From Propionispira arboris (GTDB lineage: Bacteria; Bacillota; Negativicutes; Selenomonadales; Selenomonadaceae): a DNA stretch of 64,000 bases. Below, piece by piece: positions 9,015 to 19,345 of this stretch (positions are counted from its first letter, which is position 1; every line of letters starts with the position of its first letter). The notes under the pieces are model-generated. The model saw only the letters and a list, made by a program, of their open reading frames with translations. It was not told the origin of the DNA and searched no databases. The position numbers and the translations under genes are program-made. The stretch lies in assembly GCF_900109225.1 (NCBI RefSeq), contig NZ_FNZK01000014.1:62001-126000 (forward strand), written 5' to 3'.

Positions 9015-9089
9015 AAATTTAGTTGTAAATATTTATTCTTTTTGTTACAATGAGTCTGTTTATTAAATAAATAAAAATTTTATAAATCA

Positions 9090-9172
9090 TTCCACTAGGG
9101 GAGCGAAAGCTGAGAGACCGCAAGGTCGACCCTTGGAACCTGTTGGGGTAATACCTGCGTAGGGAAGTGGCT
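9090..9172 (+). promoter_or_regulatory. TPP (THI-box) riboswitch
   Basis: The conserved thi-box elements are present in order: CCACTAGGGGAGC, GCTGAGAG, ACCCTTGGAACCTG, GGGTAATACCTGCGTAGGGAAGTGG. The outer P1 helix pairs CCACT with AGTGG. It precedes thiC and is followed by a terminator hairpin, so thiamine pyrophosphate binding should cause premature termination. Confidence 0.97.
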
Positions 9173-9187
9173 ATTGGTTTTCGCGAG

Positions 9188-9232
9188 AAAAGCCATTCAG
9201 CCGTTTTATGCTGGATGGCTTTATTTTAATTT
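9188..9232 (+). terminator. Riboswitch expression platform (terminator)
   Basis: AAAGCCATTCAGC pairs with GCTGGATGGCTTT, followed by TTATTTTAATTT. It lies between the TPP aptamer and the thiC start at 9251, the standard transcription-attenuation layout. Confidence 0.85.
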
Positions 9233-9250
9233 ATAGGAGGTTTATGAATT

Positions 9251-10558
9251 ATGGCAACACAAATGCAAATGGCTCGTCAAGGAAAAATTACTGATTTTAT
9301 GAAACTGGTGGCCAAACAAGAACAGGTGGAGGCTGATCTGATTCGTGATCGTGTCGCCGCGGGAACGATTGCAATCTGTGCAAATATAAATCATTCATCA
9401 TTGATTCCACGGGGCGTTGGACAAGGTCTTTCCACAAAAGTAAATGCAAATATTGGTACTTCAAGTGCTTATCCTGATTTAGAACCAGAACTTTTAAAAT
9501 TGGCAGCTGCCATTAATGCTGGTGCGGATGCTGTCATGGATTTAAGTACAGGCGATCATATTGATATTTCACGTCAGAAAATAATAGAACAATCAACTAT
9601 TATGGTGGGTACGGTGCCAATTTATCAAGCTACTGTCAATGCCATAAAAACTCATGGAGCGGTTGTAGATATGACTTCAGATGATTTGCTGCATGCAATA
9701 GAACAACAGGCGAAAGACGGAGCTGATTTTATGACATTGCATTGCGGCGTGACCAGAGAAACGATTATGCGAATGCGTCGTCAAACCCGTGTGATGGACG
9801 TGGTGAGTCGCGGTGGATCTTTTATTACAGGCTGGATGCTGCATAATGAAAAAGAAAACCCACTATATGAACATTATGATGATATTTTAGATATTTGTGA
9901 AAAATATGATTCTACGATTAGTTTAGGAGATGGTCTTAGACCAGGCTGCCTGGCGGATGCAACGGATCGTGCTCAAATACAAGAACTCATTATTTTAGGT
10001 GAATTGGTTGATCGTGCGTGGAAACGAGGTGTTCAAGTTCTTGTAGAAGGACCGGGACATGTACCTTATGATCAAATTGAAGCGAATATGAAACTGCAAA
10101 AACAACTTTGCAAAAATGCACCATTTTATGTGCTGGGACCTTTGGTTACAGATATTGCACCGGGCTATGATCATATTACAGCAGCAATTGGCGGCACCTT
10201 GGCGGCAGCGAGCGGAGCTGATTTCCTGTGCTATGTAACTTCTGCTGAACATTTGGCTTTGCCAACGATAGAAGATGTTCACGAAGGTGTTATTACTTCG
10301 CGGATTGCAGCGCATGCGGCCGATATTGTAAAGGGTATTCCAGGTGCCAAAGAATGGGATTTGAAAATGGCCAAAGCACGCAAGGTGCTGGACTGGGATG
10401 CTCAGATGAATCTTGCTATCGATCCTGAAAAAGCTAAAGGTAAACGTGGCGCCAGAAATGAAGAAGGTGCAGAAGGCTGTTCCATGTGTGGAGAGTATTG
10501 TTCGGTAAAAATTGTAGGTGAATATCTAAATAAACCCGTTACGTATTGCAATGAGTAA
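9251..10558 (+). CDS. thiC: Phosphomethylpyrimidine synthase ThiC
   Basis: A radical-SAM enzyme that turns aminoimidazole ribotide into HMP phosphate, the pyrimidine half of thiamine. 435 residues, the shorter bacterial form lacking the long N-terminal extension. Visible parts are GADAVMDLSTGD, the long central TIM barrel with VEGPGHVPYDQIEANM, and the C-terminal Fe-S motif EGCSMCGEYCSVK (CxxCxxxxC). The start ATG has TAGGAGG upstream. The gene stands alone under a TPP riboswitch; no other thi gene is adjacent. Confidence 0.98.
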   Translation: MATQMQMARQGKITDFMKLVAKQEQVEADLIRDRVAAGTIAICANINHSSLIPRGVGQGLSTKVNANIGTSSAYPDLEPELLKLAAAINAGADAVMDLSTGDHIDISRQKIIEQSTIMVGTVPIYQATVNAIKTHGAVVDMTSDDLLHAIEQQAKDGADFMTLHCGVTRETIMRMRRQTRVMDVVSRGGSFITGWMLHNEKENPLYEHYDDILDICEKYDSTISLGDGLRPGCLADATDRAQIQELIILGELVDRAWKRGVQVLVEGPGHVPYDQIEANMKLQKQLCKNAPFYVLGPLVTDIAPGYDHITAAIGGTLAAASGADFLCYVTSAEHLALPTIEDVHEGVITSRIAAHAADIVKGIPGAKEWDLKMAKARKVLDWDAQMNLAIDPEKAKGKRGARNEEGAEGCSMCGEYCSVKIVGEYLNKPVTYCNE

Positions 10559-10673
10559 ATATGTAGAATCTTTTTTTGATTTTAGGTGTTAAAAAAAGGG
10601 TTTTAGGAATAAATCGCGAAATCAGTACCATAGTAAAACTTCAAAAAATAAAAACTCGCTAGGAGGGTTTATT

Positions 10674-11054
10674 ATGGGGAAGATAAATAAAATCTTAGTT
10701 CCGGTCGATGGTTCGGTAAATGGTTGTAAAGCAGTAGATCAGGCAATCTTTTTTGCGGATAAATGCAAGGCCGATTTAGATTTCGTTTATGTAGCTAGCA
10801 GTATTAATAAGGATATTCCCAGTGATCTTGTTTTTGATCGCATCTGGGAAAAAATACCGCAGGATTTAAAAGCAGAACGTCATGTAGAATCAGGGAACAT
10901 ACCAAAGGCAATTTTGAAAAAAGCAGCAGACTGTAATAGTGATATGATTATTATGGGAAGTCGTGGACTCGGTCTTTTCCGCGGGGCTTTGATTGGCAGT
11001 GTAAGTCAAAAAGTGGTGGAAGATTCTACAATTCCAGTTATGGTTATCAAATAG
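10674..11054 (+). CDS. Universal stress protein UspA family
   Basis: 126 residues with the Rossmann-like Usp fold: KILVPVDGSVNGCKAVDQA at the start, and the ATP-binding signature IIMGSRGLGLFRGALIGSVS (G-2x-G-9x-G-S) near residues 98-117. Probably a cytosolic ATP-binding stress protein. Its ribosome binding site is AGGAGGG. It is monocistronic, between the thiC spacer and a terminator. Confidence 0.93.
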   Translation: MGKINKILVPVDGSVNGCKAVDQAIFFADKCKADLDFVYVASSINKDIPSDLVFDRIWEKIPQDLKAERHVESGNIPKAILKKAADCNSDMIIMGSRGLGLFRGALIGSVSQKVVEDSTIPVMVIK

Positions 11055-11067
11055 AAAAAATGACGAA

Positions 11068-11117
11068 AAGACTGTTTCCCAACATGCTGCAGAGCAAAAG
11101 GAAAACAGTCTTTTTTA
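11068..11117 (+). terminator. Intrinsic terminator after usp gene
   Basis: AAGACTGTTTCC pairs with GGAAAACAGTCTT (one bulge), followed by TTTT. Confidence 0.8.
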
Positions 11118-11128
11118 TTATAAAAATA

Positions 11129-11150
11129 AAAGAGGCCCGAAGGCCTCTTT
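11129..11150 (-). terminator. Intrinsic terminator for reverse rubrerythrin
   Basis: AAAGAGGCC-CGA-AGGCCTCTTT is a compact GC-rich hairpin flanked by A and T. It lies 10 bases after the stop of the minus-strand gene. Confidence 0.75.
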
Positions 11151-11160
11151 GTCAATCCAA

Positions 11161-11706
11161 TTACTTTGTGAAATAACGTTTTAATAAACCATTGAATCCA
11201 GAACCATGGCGTGCTTCATCTTTTGCCATTTCATGAACGGTATCATGGATTGCATCCAAATTAAGTTGTTTGGCAAGTGTTGCCAATTCTTTTTTACCAG
11301 CACAGGCACCTTGTTCAGCAGCTACGCGCATTTCAAGATTTTTCTGCGTGCTTGATGTAAGGACTTCACCGAGAATTTCAGCGAATTTTGAAGCATGTTC
11401 AGCTTCTTCGAATGCATAACGTTTGAAAGCTTCGGCAATTTCAGGATAGCCTTCGCGATCCGCAACGCGGCTCATAGCGAGGTACATACCAACTTCACTG
11501 CATTCTCCAGTGAAGTTTTGACGAAGGCCTTCAACGATGCGAGCATCAACGCCTTCAATAATTCCTACATGATGTTCATCGGCAAACGAAAGATCACCGC
11601 TTTGTTCAACGAATTTTGAAGCAGGTGCTTTACAAATAGGACATTCAGCTGGAGCGTGGTCTCCTTCATGTACATAACCACAAACTGTGCAAACAAATTT
11701 TTTCAT
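11161..11706 (-). CDS. Reverse rubrerythrin (rubredoxin domain N-terminal, ferritin-like C-terminal)
   Basis: Peroxide-reducing protein of anaerobes. The rubredoxin-like site comes first ([14 protein letters not shown], then [11 protein letters not shown], about residues 4-30), and the four-helix diiron domain follows ([49 protein letters not shown]). This order is the reverse of classic rubrerythrin and is known from clostridial revRbr. It takes electrons at the rubredoxin site and reduces hydrogen peroxide at the diiron site. It is monocistronic, with a ribosome binding site TGGAGG. Confidence 0.93.
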   Translation of the reverse strand: MKKFVCTVCGYVHEGDHAPAECPICKAPASKFVEQSGDLSFADEHHVGIIEGVDARIVEGLRQNFTGECSEVGMYLAMSRVADREGYPEIAEAFKRYAFEEAEHASKFAEILGEVLTSSTQKNLEMRVAAEQGACAGKKELATLAKQLNLDAIHDTVHEMAKDEARHGSGFNGLLKRYFTK

Positions 11707-12067
11707 TTAAAATTCCTCCAAATATATATGTATAATTTTTATTGTATTTTCAGTACCGAGCTGCTCAATGTATTTCCTGTTCGGTATTGATTATGTTTTT
11801 AGTATAGCGGATGTTACTTTATTTTGAAATGCCCATAAATAAGCAAATTTGTTTATTTTTATATGTTTTTCTACATTTTTCGCCGTAATTCATTATTTAG
11901 CATAACTTTTCAATTTTGATTATTAATAAATAATTATTATTAATAAAATTGTGCTATTTTATTTATTCATCCTATATTGCTGCGAATGCTTAGTACTGGT
12001 ACGCATTGTGAAAGTAAAGGTTAGCGGGTATAATTATAACAGATGATAGAGTAGGAGTGTATGCAGA
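11707..12067. other. Intergenic region with an AT-rich palindrome
   Basis: 361 bases without a gene. They hold the divergent promoters of the rubrerythrin and tsaE genes. The segment 11921-11947, TTATTAATAAATAATTATTATTAATAA, is shown here only by its repeated core TTATTAATAA; it is dyad-like and resembles the AT-rich boxes bound by PerR-type peroxide regulators. That assignment is a guess from appearance. Confidence 0.4.
12006..12034 (+). promoter_or_regulatory. SigA-type promoter of the tsaE operon
   Basis: TTGTGA, a 17-base spacer, then a perfect TATAAT; the tsaE start is 34 bases downstream. Confidence 0.75.
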
Positions 12068-12541
12068 ATGTTTCAATTAAAAACGTCATCACCAGAAGAA
12101 ACGTATGCATTTGGGCAAAAACTAGCTGATAAAATCAGACAGGGGATGGCCTTTTGTTTAGAGGGTGATTTAGGTGCAGGCAAGACTTTACTGGTACAGG
12201 GATTGGCAAATGCTTTGCATGTTATCGATGAGGTCACGAGCCCAACGTTTGCCATTATGAATGTATATGATGGTGATTATACGATATATCATTTTGATTT
12301 GTATCGTTTGGAGTTCGAACGCGAGCTGGAAGACATTGGATTTTATGAGTACAGCGAAACCGAAGATGCTGTTATTATTATTGAGTGGCCGGATCGTTTT
12401 CCCGATGATTTGCCAAATGATTATATTGGCTTGAAAATAGATCGTGGTAGGCTTGAAAATGAGAGAATAATTACGATTTCACAGCAAGGTAAAAAGAATC
12501 AAAAGTTTTATGAGGAGTTGAAAGAGCTTTGCCGATTTTAG
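12068..12541 (+). CDS. tsaE: tRNA threonylcarbamoyladenosine biosynthesis ATPase TsaE
   Basis: 157 residues. The Walker A motif is GDLGAGKTLLVQGLA (about residues 34-48), with SPTFAIMNVY and YHFDLYRLE typical of the YjeE/TsaE family. TsaE hydrolyses ATP to cycle the TsaB-TsaD complex in making t6A37 on ANN-decoding tRNAs. It overlaps tsaB by 13 bases, and the cluster tsaE-tsaB-rimI-tsaD is the standard Firmicute order. Confidence 0.95.
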   Translation: MFQLKTSSPEETYAFGQKLADKIRQGMAFCLEGDLGAGKTLLVQGLANALHVIDEVTSPTFAIMNVYDGDYTIYHFDLYRLEFERELEDIGFYEYSETEDAVIIIEWPDRFPDDLPNDYIGLKIDRGRLENERIITISQQGKKNQKFYEELKELCRF

Positions 12542-13239
12542 CGTTAGATACATCGACATTGGTATCAAGTGTGGCGATTGCTTCACCAGAAAAATTAATT
12601 GCGGAGCTGATCCTACAGACGAAATTAACCCATTCTGAAGTCTTGATGCCTCATATTGAACAAATTTTAGCAATGACAAAAATAAAAAAAACAGATCTGA
12701 CGGGAATTGCTGTCAGCATTGGACCGGGTTCGTTTACCGGGCTGCGGATTGGTTTAGCTGCGGCAAAAGGTATGGCCTATGCACTCAAGCTTCCTATAGT
12801 CGGTGTTTCGACTTTGGCGGCATTGGCTTACCATTATCCGATGCCGAATATATATATAGCACCACTATTGGATGCACAAAAAGGAAATGTATATATGGCA
12901 CTATACCGTTGGGAAAATGGAATATTACAAGAAGTGCAGGCACCGGTAGTCAAATCGTTTGATATGGTTTTACAAGACGGGCAGGTACTTGATTTACCAG
13001 TTGTTTTCGTGGGGGATACGGCGCAAAAACAGGCACTGGCTATTGCCGAAGCAGGTGGAAATGTTGTTCCGGCTATGCCGCAATTGGTTATGCCGCGTGC
13101 CGCGAATGTAGCCATGCTGGGACTGTCCGAGTTTGCCAAAGGCAAAACGGATCATGTGATGCAGCTAGAACCTGTTTATATTAGACGCTCTGAAGCAGAG
13201 GTGCTTTGGGAACGCCGAAATGGGAAAAGTGAAGAGTAA
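12529..13239 (+). CDS. tsaB: tRNA threonylcarbamoyladenosine biosynthesis protein TsaB
   Basis: 236 residues, starting at TTG 12529 inside the end of tsaE. The actin-like fold is shown by LALDTSTLVSSVAI at the N-terminus and GIAVSIGPGSFTGLRIGLAA (about residues 58-77). TsaB is a non-catalytic scaffold dimerising with TsaD. Its stop codon shares a base with the rimI start (TAATG). Confidence 0.95.
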   Translation: MPILALDTSTLVSSVAIASPEKLIAELILQTKLTHSEVLMPHIEQILAMTKIKKTDLTGIAVSIGPGSFTGLRIGLAAAKGMAYALKLPIVGVSTLAALAYHYPMPNIYIAPLLDAQKGNVYMALYRWENGILQEVQAPVVKSFDMVLQDGQVLDLPVVFVGDTAQKQALAIAEAGGNVVPAMPQLVMPRAANVAMLGLSEFAKGKTDHVMQLEPVYIRRSEAEVLWERRNGKSEE

Positions 13240-13694
13240 TGAATCTTACATTTAAACAAATGACACAGGATGATATTGATCAAGTTGTGCAAGTTGAAGA
13301 AAATTCATTCAACAATCCCTGGTCAAAGCAGTCTTTTTGCGAGGAAGCCGCTAATCCGGTTGCATATTATTTATTGCCGCTGATGGCGGGAGAAATTATC
13401 GGTTATGTTGGTGTGTGGTTTATTCTGGATGAAGCCCATATTACGAATGTGGCAGTTTTGCCGGAGTATCGCAAACAAGGAATCGGTGAAAAAATGATGC
13501 GTGAAATACTTCGTATTGCTAAAAATAATGGTGCTGTGGCGATGACTCTGGAGGTCAGGCCATCGAATGTTTCTGCGTTGGCGCTTTATAATAAACTTGG
13601 TTTTGTCAGTGAAGGTATCCGTAAACAGTATTATGAAGATAATGGTGAAGATGCAATTATTATGTGGCTTAGAAATATTGATACATTTGCTTAA
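13239..13694 (+). CDS. rimI: Ribosomal protein S18 alanine N-acetyltransferase RimI
   Basis: A 151-residue GNAT acetyltransferase. The acetyl-CoA loop is RKQGIGEKMMREILR (about residues 84-98), followed by MTLEVRPSNVSALALYNKLG, the RimI hallmark. In this cluster it is translationally coupled to tsaB. The substrate is presumed to be the S18 N-terminus, as in other bacteria, though other targets are possible. Confidence 0.93.
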   Translation: MNLTFKQMTQDDIDQVVQVEENSFNNPWSKQSFCEEAANPVAYYLLPLMAGEIIGYVGVWFILDEAHITNVAVLPEYRKQGIGEKMMREILRIAKNNGAVAMTLEVRPSNVSALALYNKLGFVSEGIRKQYYEDNGEDAIIMWLRNIDTFA

Positions 13695-13739
13695 GGTACG
13701 ATTTAATTTACATATAGATGGAGTGGAGGTTTTTTTTTG

Positions 13740-14768
13740 ATGGAAGATAAAGCTTGTTTGACGCTGGCCATCGAATCAAGTTGTGATGAAACGTCAGCAG
13801 CTGTGCTCTCGGGTGGACGAATTATTTTATCCAATGTCATTTCAACACAAATTCCGGTGCACCAAAAATTTGGTGGTGTTGTCCCGGAAATTGCATCGCG
13901 TAAACATATTGCTAATATTATGCCTGTGATTGATGAAGCACTTAGACAGGCACAGGTCAGCTTAACCGATATAAATCAAATTGGTGTAACATACGGACCA
14001 GGTTTGGTAGGAGCGCTGCTGGTCGGCGTGTCAGCGGCTAAGGCATTAGCCTTTTCACTGGATATCCCGCTTATTGGGGTCAATCATTTGGAAGGTCATA
14101 TTTTTGCCAATTTTTTAGCTCATCCTGAACTAAAACCGCCTTTTGTGGCTTTAGTTGTTTCTGGCGGGCATACATCACTGGTACATGTTAAAGACTACAA
14201 TACGTTTTATTTAATCGGGCAAACACGCGATGATGCTGCCGGGGAAGCTTTTGATAAAGTTGCTCGTGTTATGGGGCTGCCCTATCCAGGTGGTCCGCAA
14301 ATTGATAAATTAGCCAAACTAGGCAACGCAGATGCGATTGCATTTCCTCAGGCACTCAGTGGAAAAGGCAATTTTGAATTTAGTTTCAGTGGACTTAAAT
14401 CGGCTGTGCTCAATTATTTACATAATGCTGAGCAAAAAGGTGAAATTGTTAATAAAGCAGATGTTGCGGCGTCTTTTCAGAAAGCCGTTATTGCTGTTTT
14501 AATCGATAAAGCATTGCAGGCTGTCGAAAAAGCAGGGCTGACAAAGCTGGTGTTAGCAGGCGGTGTTGCCGCAAATAGTGCACTGGAAAAACAGTTAAAA
14601 GCTTCAACGGAGGCTGCTGGGGTTGAATTTTACTATCCAAATATGATATTATGTACAGATAACGCAGCCATGATTGGCTGTCGGGCTTATTATCAAAGCC
14701 TGATGGGAGATTTTGCTAATTTGTATTTAAATGCAATTCCAAATTTAAAATTAACCGATAAGGAATAA
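13740..14768 (+). CDS. tsaD: tRNA N6-adenosine threonylcarbamoyltransferase TsaD
   Basis: Catalytic subunit that transfers threonylcarbamoyl to A37 of tRNA. I use the ATG at 13740 (GGAGG 10 bases upstream) rather than the adjacent TTG. 342 residues. The metal-binding [18 protein letters not shown], and [11 protein letters not shown] are visible, with the N-terminal [11 protein letters not shown]. It is the last gene of the tsaE operon, followed by a terminator. Confidence 0.97.
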   Translation: MEDKACLTLAIESSCDETSAAVLSGGRIILSNVISTQIPVHQKFGGVVPEIASRKHIANIMPVIDEALRQAQVSLTDINQIGVTYGPGLVGALLVGVSAAKALAFSLDIPLIGVNHLEGHIFANFLAHPELKPPFVALVVSGGHTSLVHVKDYNTFYLIGQTRDDAAGEAFDKVARVMGLPYPGGPQIDKLAKLGNADAIAFPQALSGKGNFEFSFSGLKSAVLNYLHNAEQKGEIVNKADVAASFQKAVIAVLIDKALQAVEKAGLTKLVLAGGVAANSALEKQLKASTEAAGVEFYYPNMILCTDNAAMIGCRAYYQSLMGDFANLYLNAIPNLKLTDKE

Positions 14769-14785
14769 GAAAAAACATTCAATGG

Positions 14786-14826
14786 AGAATGCACTTTCTA
14801 AAGAAAAAGTGCGTTCTTTTTTTGTA
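14786..14826 (+). terminator. Intrinsic terminator after tsaD
   Basis: AATGCACTTT pairs with AAAGTGCGTT, followed by a run of T (14816-14823). Confidence 0.85.
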
Positions 14827-14924
14827 TACAATATTATTCATGATCCAGGAGCTGTATTTAAAGGAATTATGGACATTTCAAGGGAAATCAAATATGGTTA
14901 GAAGGAAATGGAGGCGGCTTAAGC

Positions 14925-16343
14925 ATGAGCTCATTAGCAGACAATTGCCGAAAATTTACGAAATTATCGGCAATGCAGATAGAAATTTTAAAACGAATCA
15001 GTATGAGTTTTCCATTGATTGCCGATTTGGCTCATGCGCACTTAACGGTTTATGTGCAATCAAAAGAGGAAGATCGGCTGATTATAGCCGCTCAGGTCAA
15101 GCCCCATACTACGTTTAGCCCGATTGATATTGGACAAGCTGGTGAAAGTATCCGTGTTCAGGAAGAACCCATCATTTGGCGAACAATGACGACGGGAAAA
15201 CCAATTCAGGGTAAACGGGAATGGGTTTGGGGTCTGATGATTGATATGTATACCTTTGCGATTCATGACGGTGCAAAAGTCATTGCTGTCATGAGTTTTG
15301 AGACCAATTCGGAAGAACTAAAAATAGATGGTTATGCACAGCTTTTAGAAACGGCTTGTGTTATTTTGGTCAATGCCCGTAAACCGATTGATGCGGATCT
15401 GTATAGACCTCTTTCTGCGAGTGATGGTATCATCATTACAGATCAAAACAATCGAATCATTTTTGTTAATACAGCTGTAGTTCGTATTTATAAAGTATTA
15501 GGTGTAGGCAATCTGATTGGGTATCATATGTTTGACCGTCAGTTGACAATGCATATTACCAAAGAGACGATTGTGAGCCAGCGGCCTTATGAAAAAGAAT
15601 TAGAAGCTGGGGACTTGGTTTTGGTCCAGCGGAATATCCCCATTATGGAAGCGGGGAAATTATTACGGCGTGTGGTGATTATTTCTGATATCACCGAACT
15701 TCGGATGAAAGATAAAGAAATTCTTATAAAATCAGCAGTTATACAGGAGATACACCATCGTGTGAAAAATAATCTGCAAACGATTGCGAGCCTGCTCAGG
15801 CTGCAGTCGCGACGCAGTAAATCAGAAGAGGTAAAAGCAGCTCTTCGGGAAAGCGTAAACCGTATTTTAAGCATCTCGGTCGTGCATGAGTTTTTGTCGC
15901 AGCAAGATGCAGAAATTATTGATGTGGTGGAAGTAACAAAAAACATTTTAAGTCTGGTGGCACAAAATATGTTAGACCCTGACTTTGAATTGGAAACAAG
16001 ATTTTCGGGTGGTACAATTATTTTGCCATCCGAACAGGCCAGTAACTTGGCGCTGATTATAAATGAATTGGTTTTAAACTCGATTGAACATGCTTTTGAA
16101 AATTAAACAACCGGTATTATCGGGCTGGATATTACAAAAAGCAAAATGGAATATGTGATTGATCTTTATGATAATGGTGCCGGGCTGCCGGATGATTTTG
16201 AACCACGCAATTCAAAATCCCTGGGGCTGCAAATTGTGCGTACCTTGATTGAAGACGATATGTCTGGCACATTCGAATTATATAATGATCATGGAACACA
16301 TGCAAAAATCACAGTCCCTAGTAGTCTTGGAGGAGGTAAATAA
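14925..16343 (+). pseudogene. PdtaS-like sensor histidine kinase interrupted by an in-frame TAA
   Basis: The frame reads as one 472-codon kinase except for a TAA at 16104-16106. Before it are an H_kinase_N/GAF-like sensor (about residues 10-150), a PAS segment (about 160-260), and a HisKA_2 domain whose H-box is EIHHRVKNNLQTIASLLRLQ. The ATPase N-box is LALIINELVLNSIEHAFEN. After the stop, in the same frame, come the G1 box (DLYDNGAGLPDDF) and G2 box (SLGLQIVRTLIED). The stop therefore separates the N-box from the G-boxes and should abolish ATP binding unless read through. The partner ANTAR regulator starts 3 bases after the end and looks intact. No frameshift is needed, so this is a nonsense change or a single-base sequence error. 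The start ATG 14925 has GGAGG upstream. Confidence 0.85.
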
Positions 16344-16346
16344 CTG

Positions 16347-16931
16347 ATGGAATCTTTAAAACTTGTAATTGCCGATAATGAATCGATTATTCGTATGGAC
16401 TTAAAAGAAATTTTGGAAGAGGCCGGACATGAAGTTGTTGGTGAAGCGGTTGATGGTTATAAAGCGATTGAATTGACGAAAAAATACCGTCCTGACCTTG
16501 TTATTATGGACATCAAGATGCCAGAATTGGATGGGATTGCCGCTGCAAAAGTTATTGCTGATCAGAAATTAGCACCAGTTCTTTTACTTACGGCATTTAG
16601 TCAAAAAGAAATTGTCGATCGAGCCAAAGATTCCGGTGTGTTAGCCTACCTTGTGAAACCAGTCAAAGAAAGCAATCTTTTTCCGGCTATGGAAATTGCT
16701 TTATCCAGATTTAGAGAAATCAAACAGCTTGAGCAAGAGTTGGACGATGTAAAAAATTCATTGGAAATGCGTAAAATTCTCGATCGGGCGAAAGGAATTT
16801 TAATGAATGCCTATGGCTTGAGTGAGGCTGAAGCATACCGCAGAATACAACAATATAGTATGGCAAAACGCAAGACAATTAAAGAAGTTGCTGAATCAAT
16901 TATTCGGTCTGCTTTGAAAAAAAAATCATAA
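16347..16931 (+). CDS. Response regulator with ANTAR RNA-binding domain (PdtaR-like)
   Basis: 194 residues. The receiver domain (1-120) has the phosphoacceptor in DLVIMDIKMPELDG (D55) and the switch Lys in LVKPVKES. After a short coiled coil comes the ANTAR domain (about 135-190: ILDRAKGILMNAYGLSEAEA, YRRIQ, IKEVAESII). ANTAR regulators bind paired hexaloop hairpins in mRNA leaders and prevent termination, so this is a post-initiation regulator rather than a DNA binder. It is adjacent to, and presumably phosphorylated by, the kinase at 14925, which is broken in this sequence. Its RNA targets are not evident within the window. Confidence 0.93.
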   Translation: MESLKLVIADNESIIRMDLKEILEEAGHEVVGEAVDGYKAIELTKKYRPDLVIMDIKMPELDGIAAAKVIADQKLAPVLLLTAFSQKEIVDRAKDSGVLAYLVKPVKESNLFPAMEIALSRFREIKQLEQELDDVKNSLEMRKILDRAKGILMNAYGLSEAEAYRRIQQYSMAKRKTIKEVAESIIRSALKKKS

Positions 16932-16934
16932 AGT

Positions 16935-16985
16935 AAAAAAGCCCCTATAAAATGTTATTGTTTTACATTTTATAGGGGCTTTTTG
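16935..16985 (+). terminator. Intrinsic terminator after the ANTAR regulator
   Basis: A 16-bp perfect stem, AGCCCCTATAAAATGT with ACATTTTATAGGGGCT, followed by TTTTT. Confidence 0.9.
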
Positions 16986-17016
16986 CGAATATTTGCATCA
17001 TTTTTAAAAAAAGCCC

Positions 17017-17045
17017 TTGATTTTTTGGCCAAAATTATATATCAT
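17017..17045 (+). promoter_or_regulatory. SigA-type promoter of groESL
   Basis: TTGATT, a 17-base spacer, TATCAT. It lies just upstream of the CIRCE operator, so a bound repressor would overlap the initiation region. Confidence 0.6.
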
Positions 17046-17056
17046 AAGAATTGTAA

Positions 17057-17083
17057 TTAGCACTCGCTTCGAACGAGTGCTAA
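17057..17083 (+). promoter_or_regulatory. CIRCE operator (HrcA binding site)
   Basis: A perfect TTAGCACTC-N9-GAGTGCTAA inverted repeat, the exact CIRCE consensus. It implies heat-shock control of groES-groEL by HrcA, which is not encoded in this window. Confidence 0.97.
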
Positions 17084-17124
17084 CAAAATAAAATTATTTA
17101 CATAAATAAAGGAGGAAAATAAAA

Positions 17125-17409
17125 ATGATTAAGCCATTAGGCGACAGAGTTGTCATTGAAGTTTCAGAAGGCGATGTAAAAACTGCAAGTGGTATCGTAT
17201 TACCAGATACAGCGAAAGAAAAACCGCAAAAAGGTAAAGTTGTAGCAGTTGGCACAGGTAAAATTCTCGAAAATGGTCAGAGAGCAGCTATTGATGTAAA
17301 AGCGGGCGACAGCATCATTTTCTCCAAATATGCCGGAACTGAAATTAAAGAAGACGGTAAAGATTATCTGATTGTCAGTGAAAGAGATATTTTAGCAGTT
17401 GTTGAATAA
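17125..17409 (+). CDS. groES: Co-chaperonin GroES
   Basis: 94 residues: [16 protein letters not shown] at the N-terminus, a mobile loop (about 17-33, [18 protein letters not shown]), and [15 protein letters not shown] near the roof hairpin. Seven subunits cap GroEL during folding. Ribosome binding site GGAGG. It is the first gene of the CIRCE-regulated operon, 52 bases before groEL. Confidence 0.98.
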   Translation: MIKPLGDRVVIEVSEGDVKTASGIVLPDTAKEKPQKGKVVAVGTGKILENGQRAAIDVKAGDSIIFSKYAGTEIKEDGKDYLIVSERDILAVVE

Positions 17410-17446
17410 TTGCTAAATAGTCTATCTTTAACATATTAAAAATTAG

Positions 17447-19108
<1,662 letters not shown>

Positions 19109-19109
19109 T

Positions 19110-19345
19110 CTGTAAAGATTATGTGTAGAAAATATAATTTTATAAAATCAGCACTGCACATGTTGATTTTATAAAAGGAATGGTGCCTGACCGTTTTCTT
19201 TGTAGTGAATTTATATTTTAGCTGGGAATCGCTGCACACGGTTTCAAGTTGAAATATGATCATATAGAACTCAGGAGGCATAAAAAGTAAAATAAACCAA
19301 GACCTTTTTTGATGTCACGATCATTTTGGTCTTGGTTTATTTTTT
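19110..19345 (+). ncRNA. Structured non-coding unit A downstream of groEL (candidate RNA, ends in terminator)
   Basis: No credible ORF lies on either strand, but the sequence is rich in self-complementarity. Hairpin 1 (about 19140-19173) pairs TTTATAAAATCA with TGATTTTATAAA around a loop containing CTGCACA. Hairpin 2 (about 19221-19251) pairs CTGGGAATC with GGTTTCAAG (one mismatch) around GCTGCACAC. A longer-range CCTGA/TCAGG pairing encloses hairpin 2, followed by GGAGGCAT. The unit ends in a strong terminator (about 19294-19345; AAACCAAGACC with GGTCTTGGTTT, then T-rich). Unit B repeats the same elements. I do not recognise a known RNA family; existence as an RNA is inference. Confidence 0.5.

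Noticed and set aside
14789-15118. 109-residue ORF before the sensor kinase
   Set aside because: It begins inside the tsaD terminator and overlaps the kinase start in another frame; the kinase has a good ribosome binding site.
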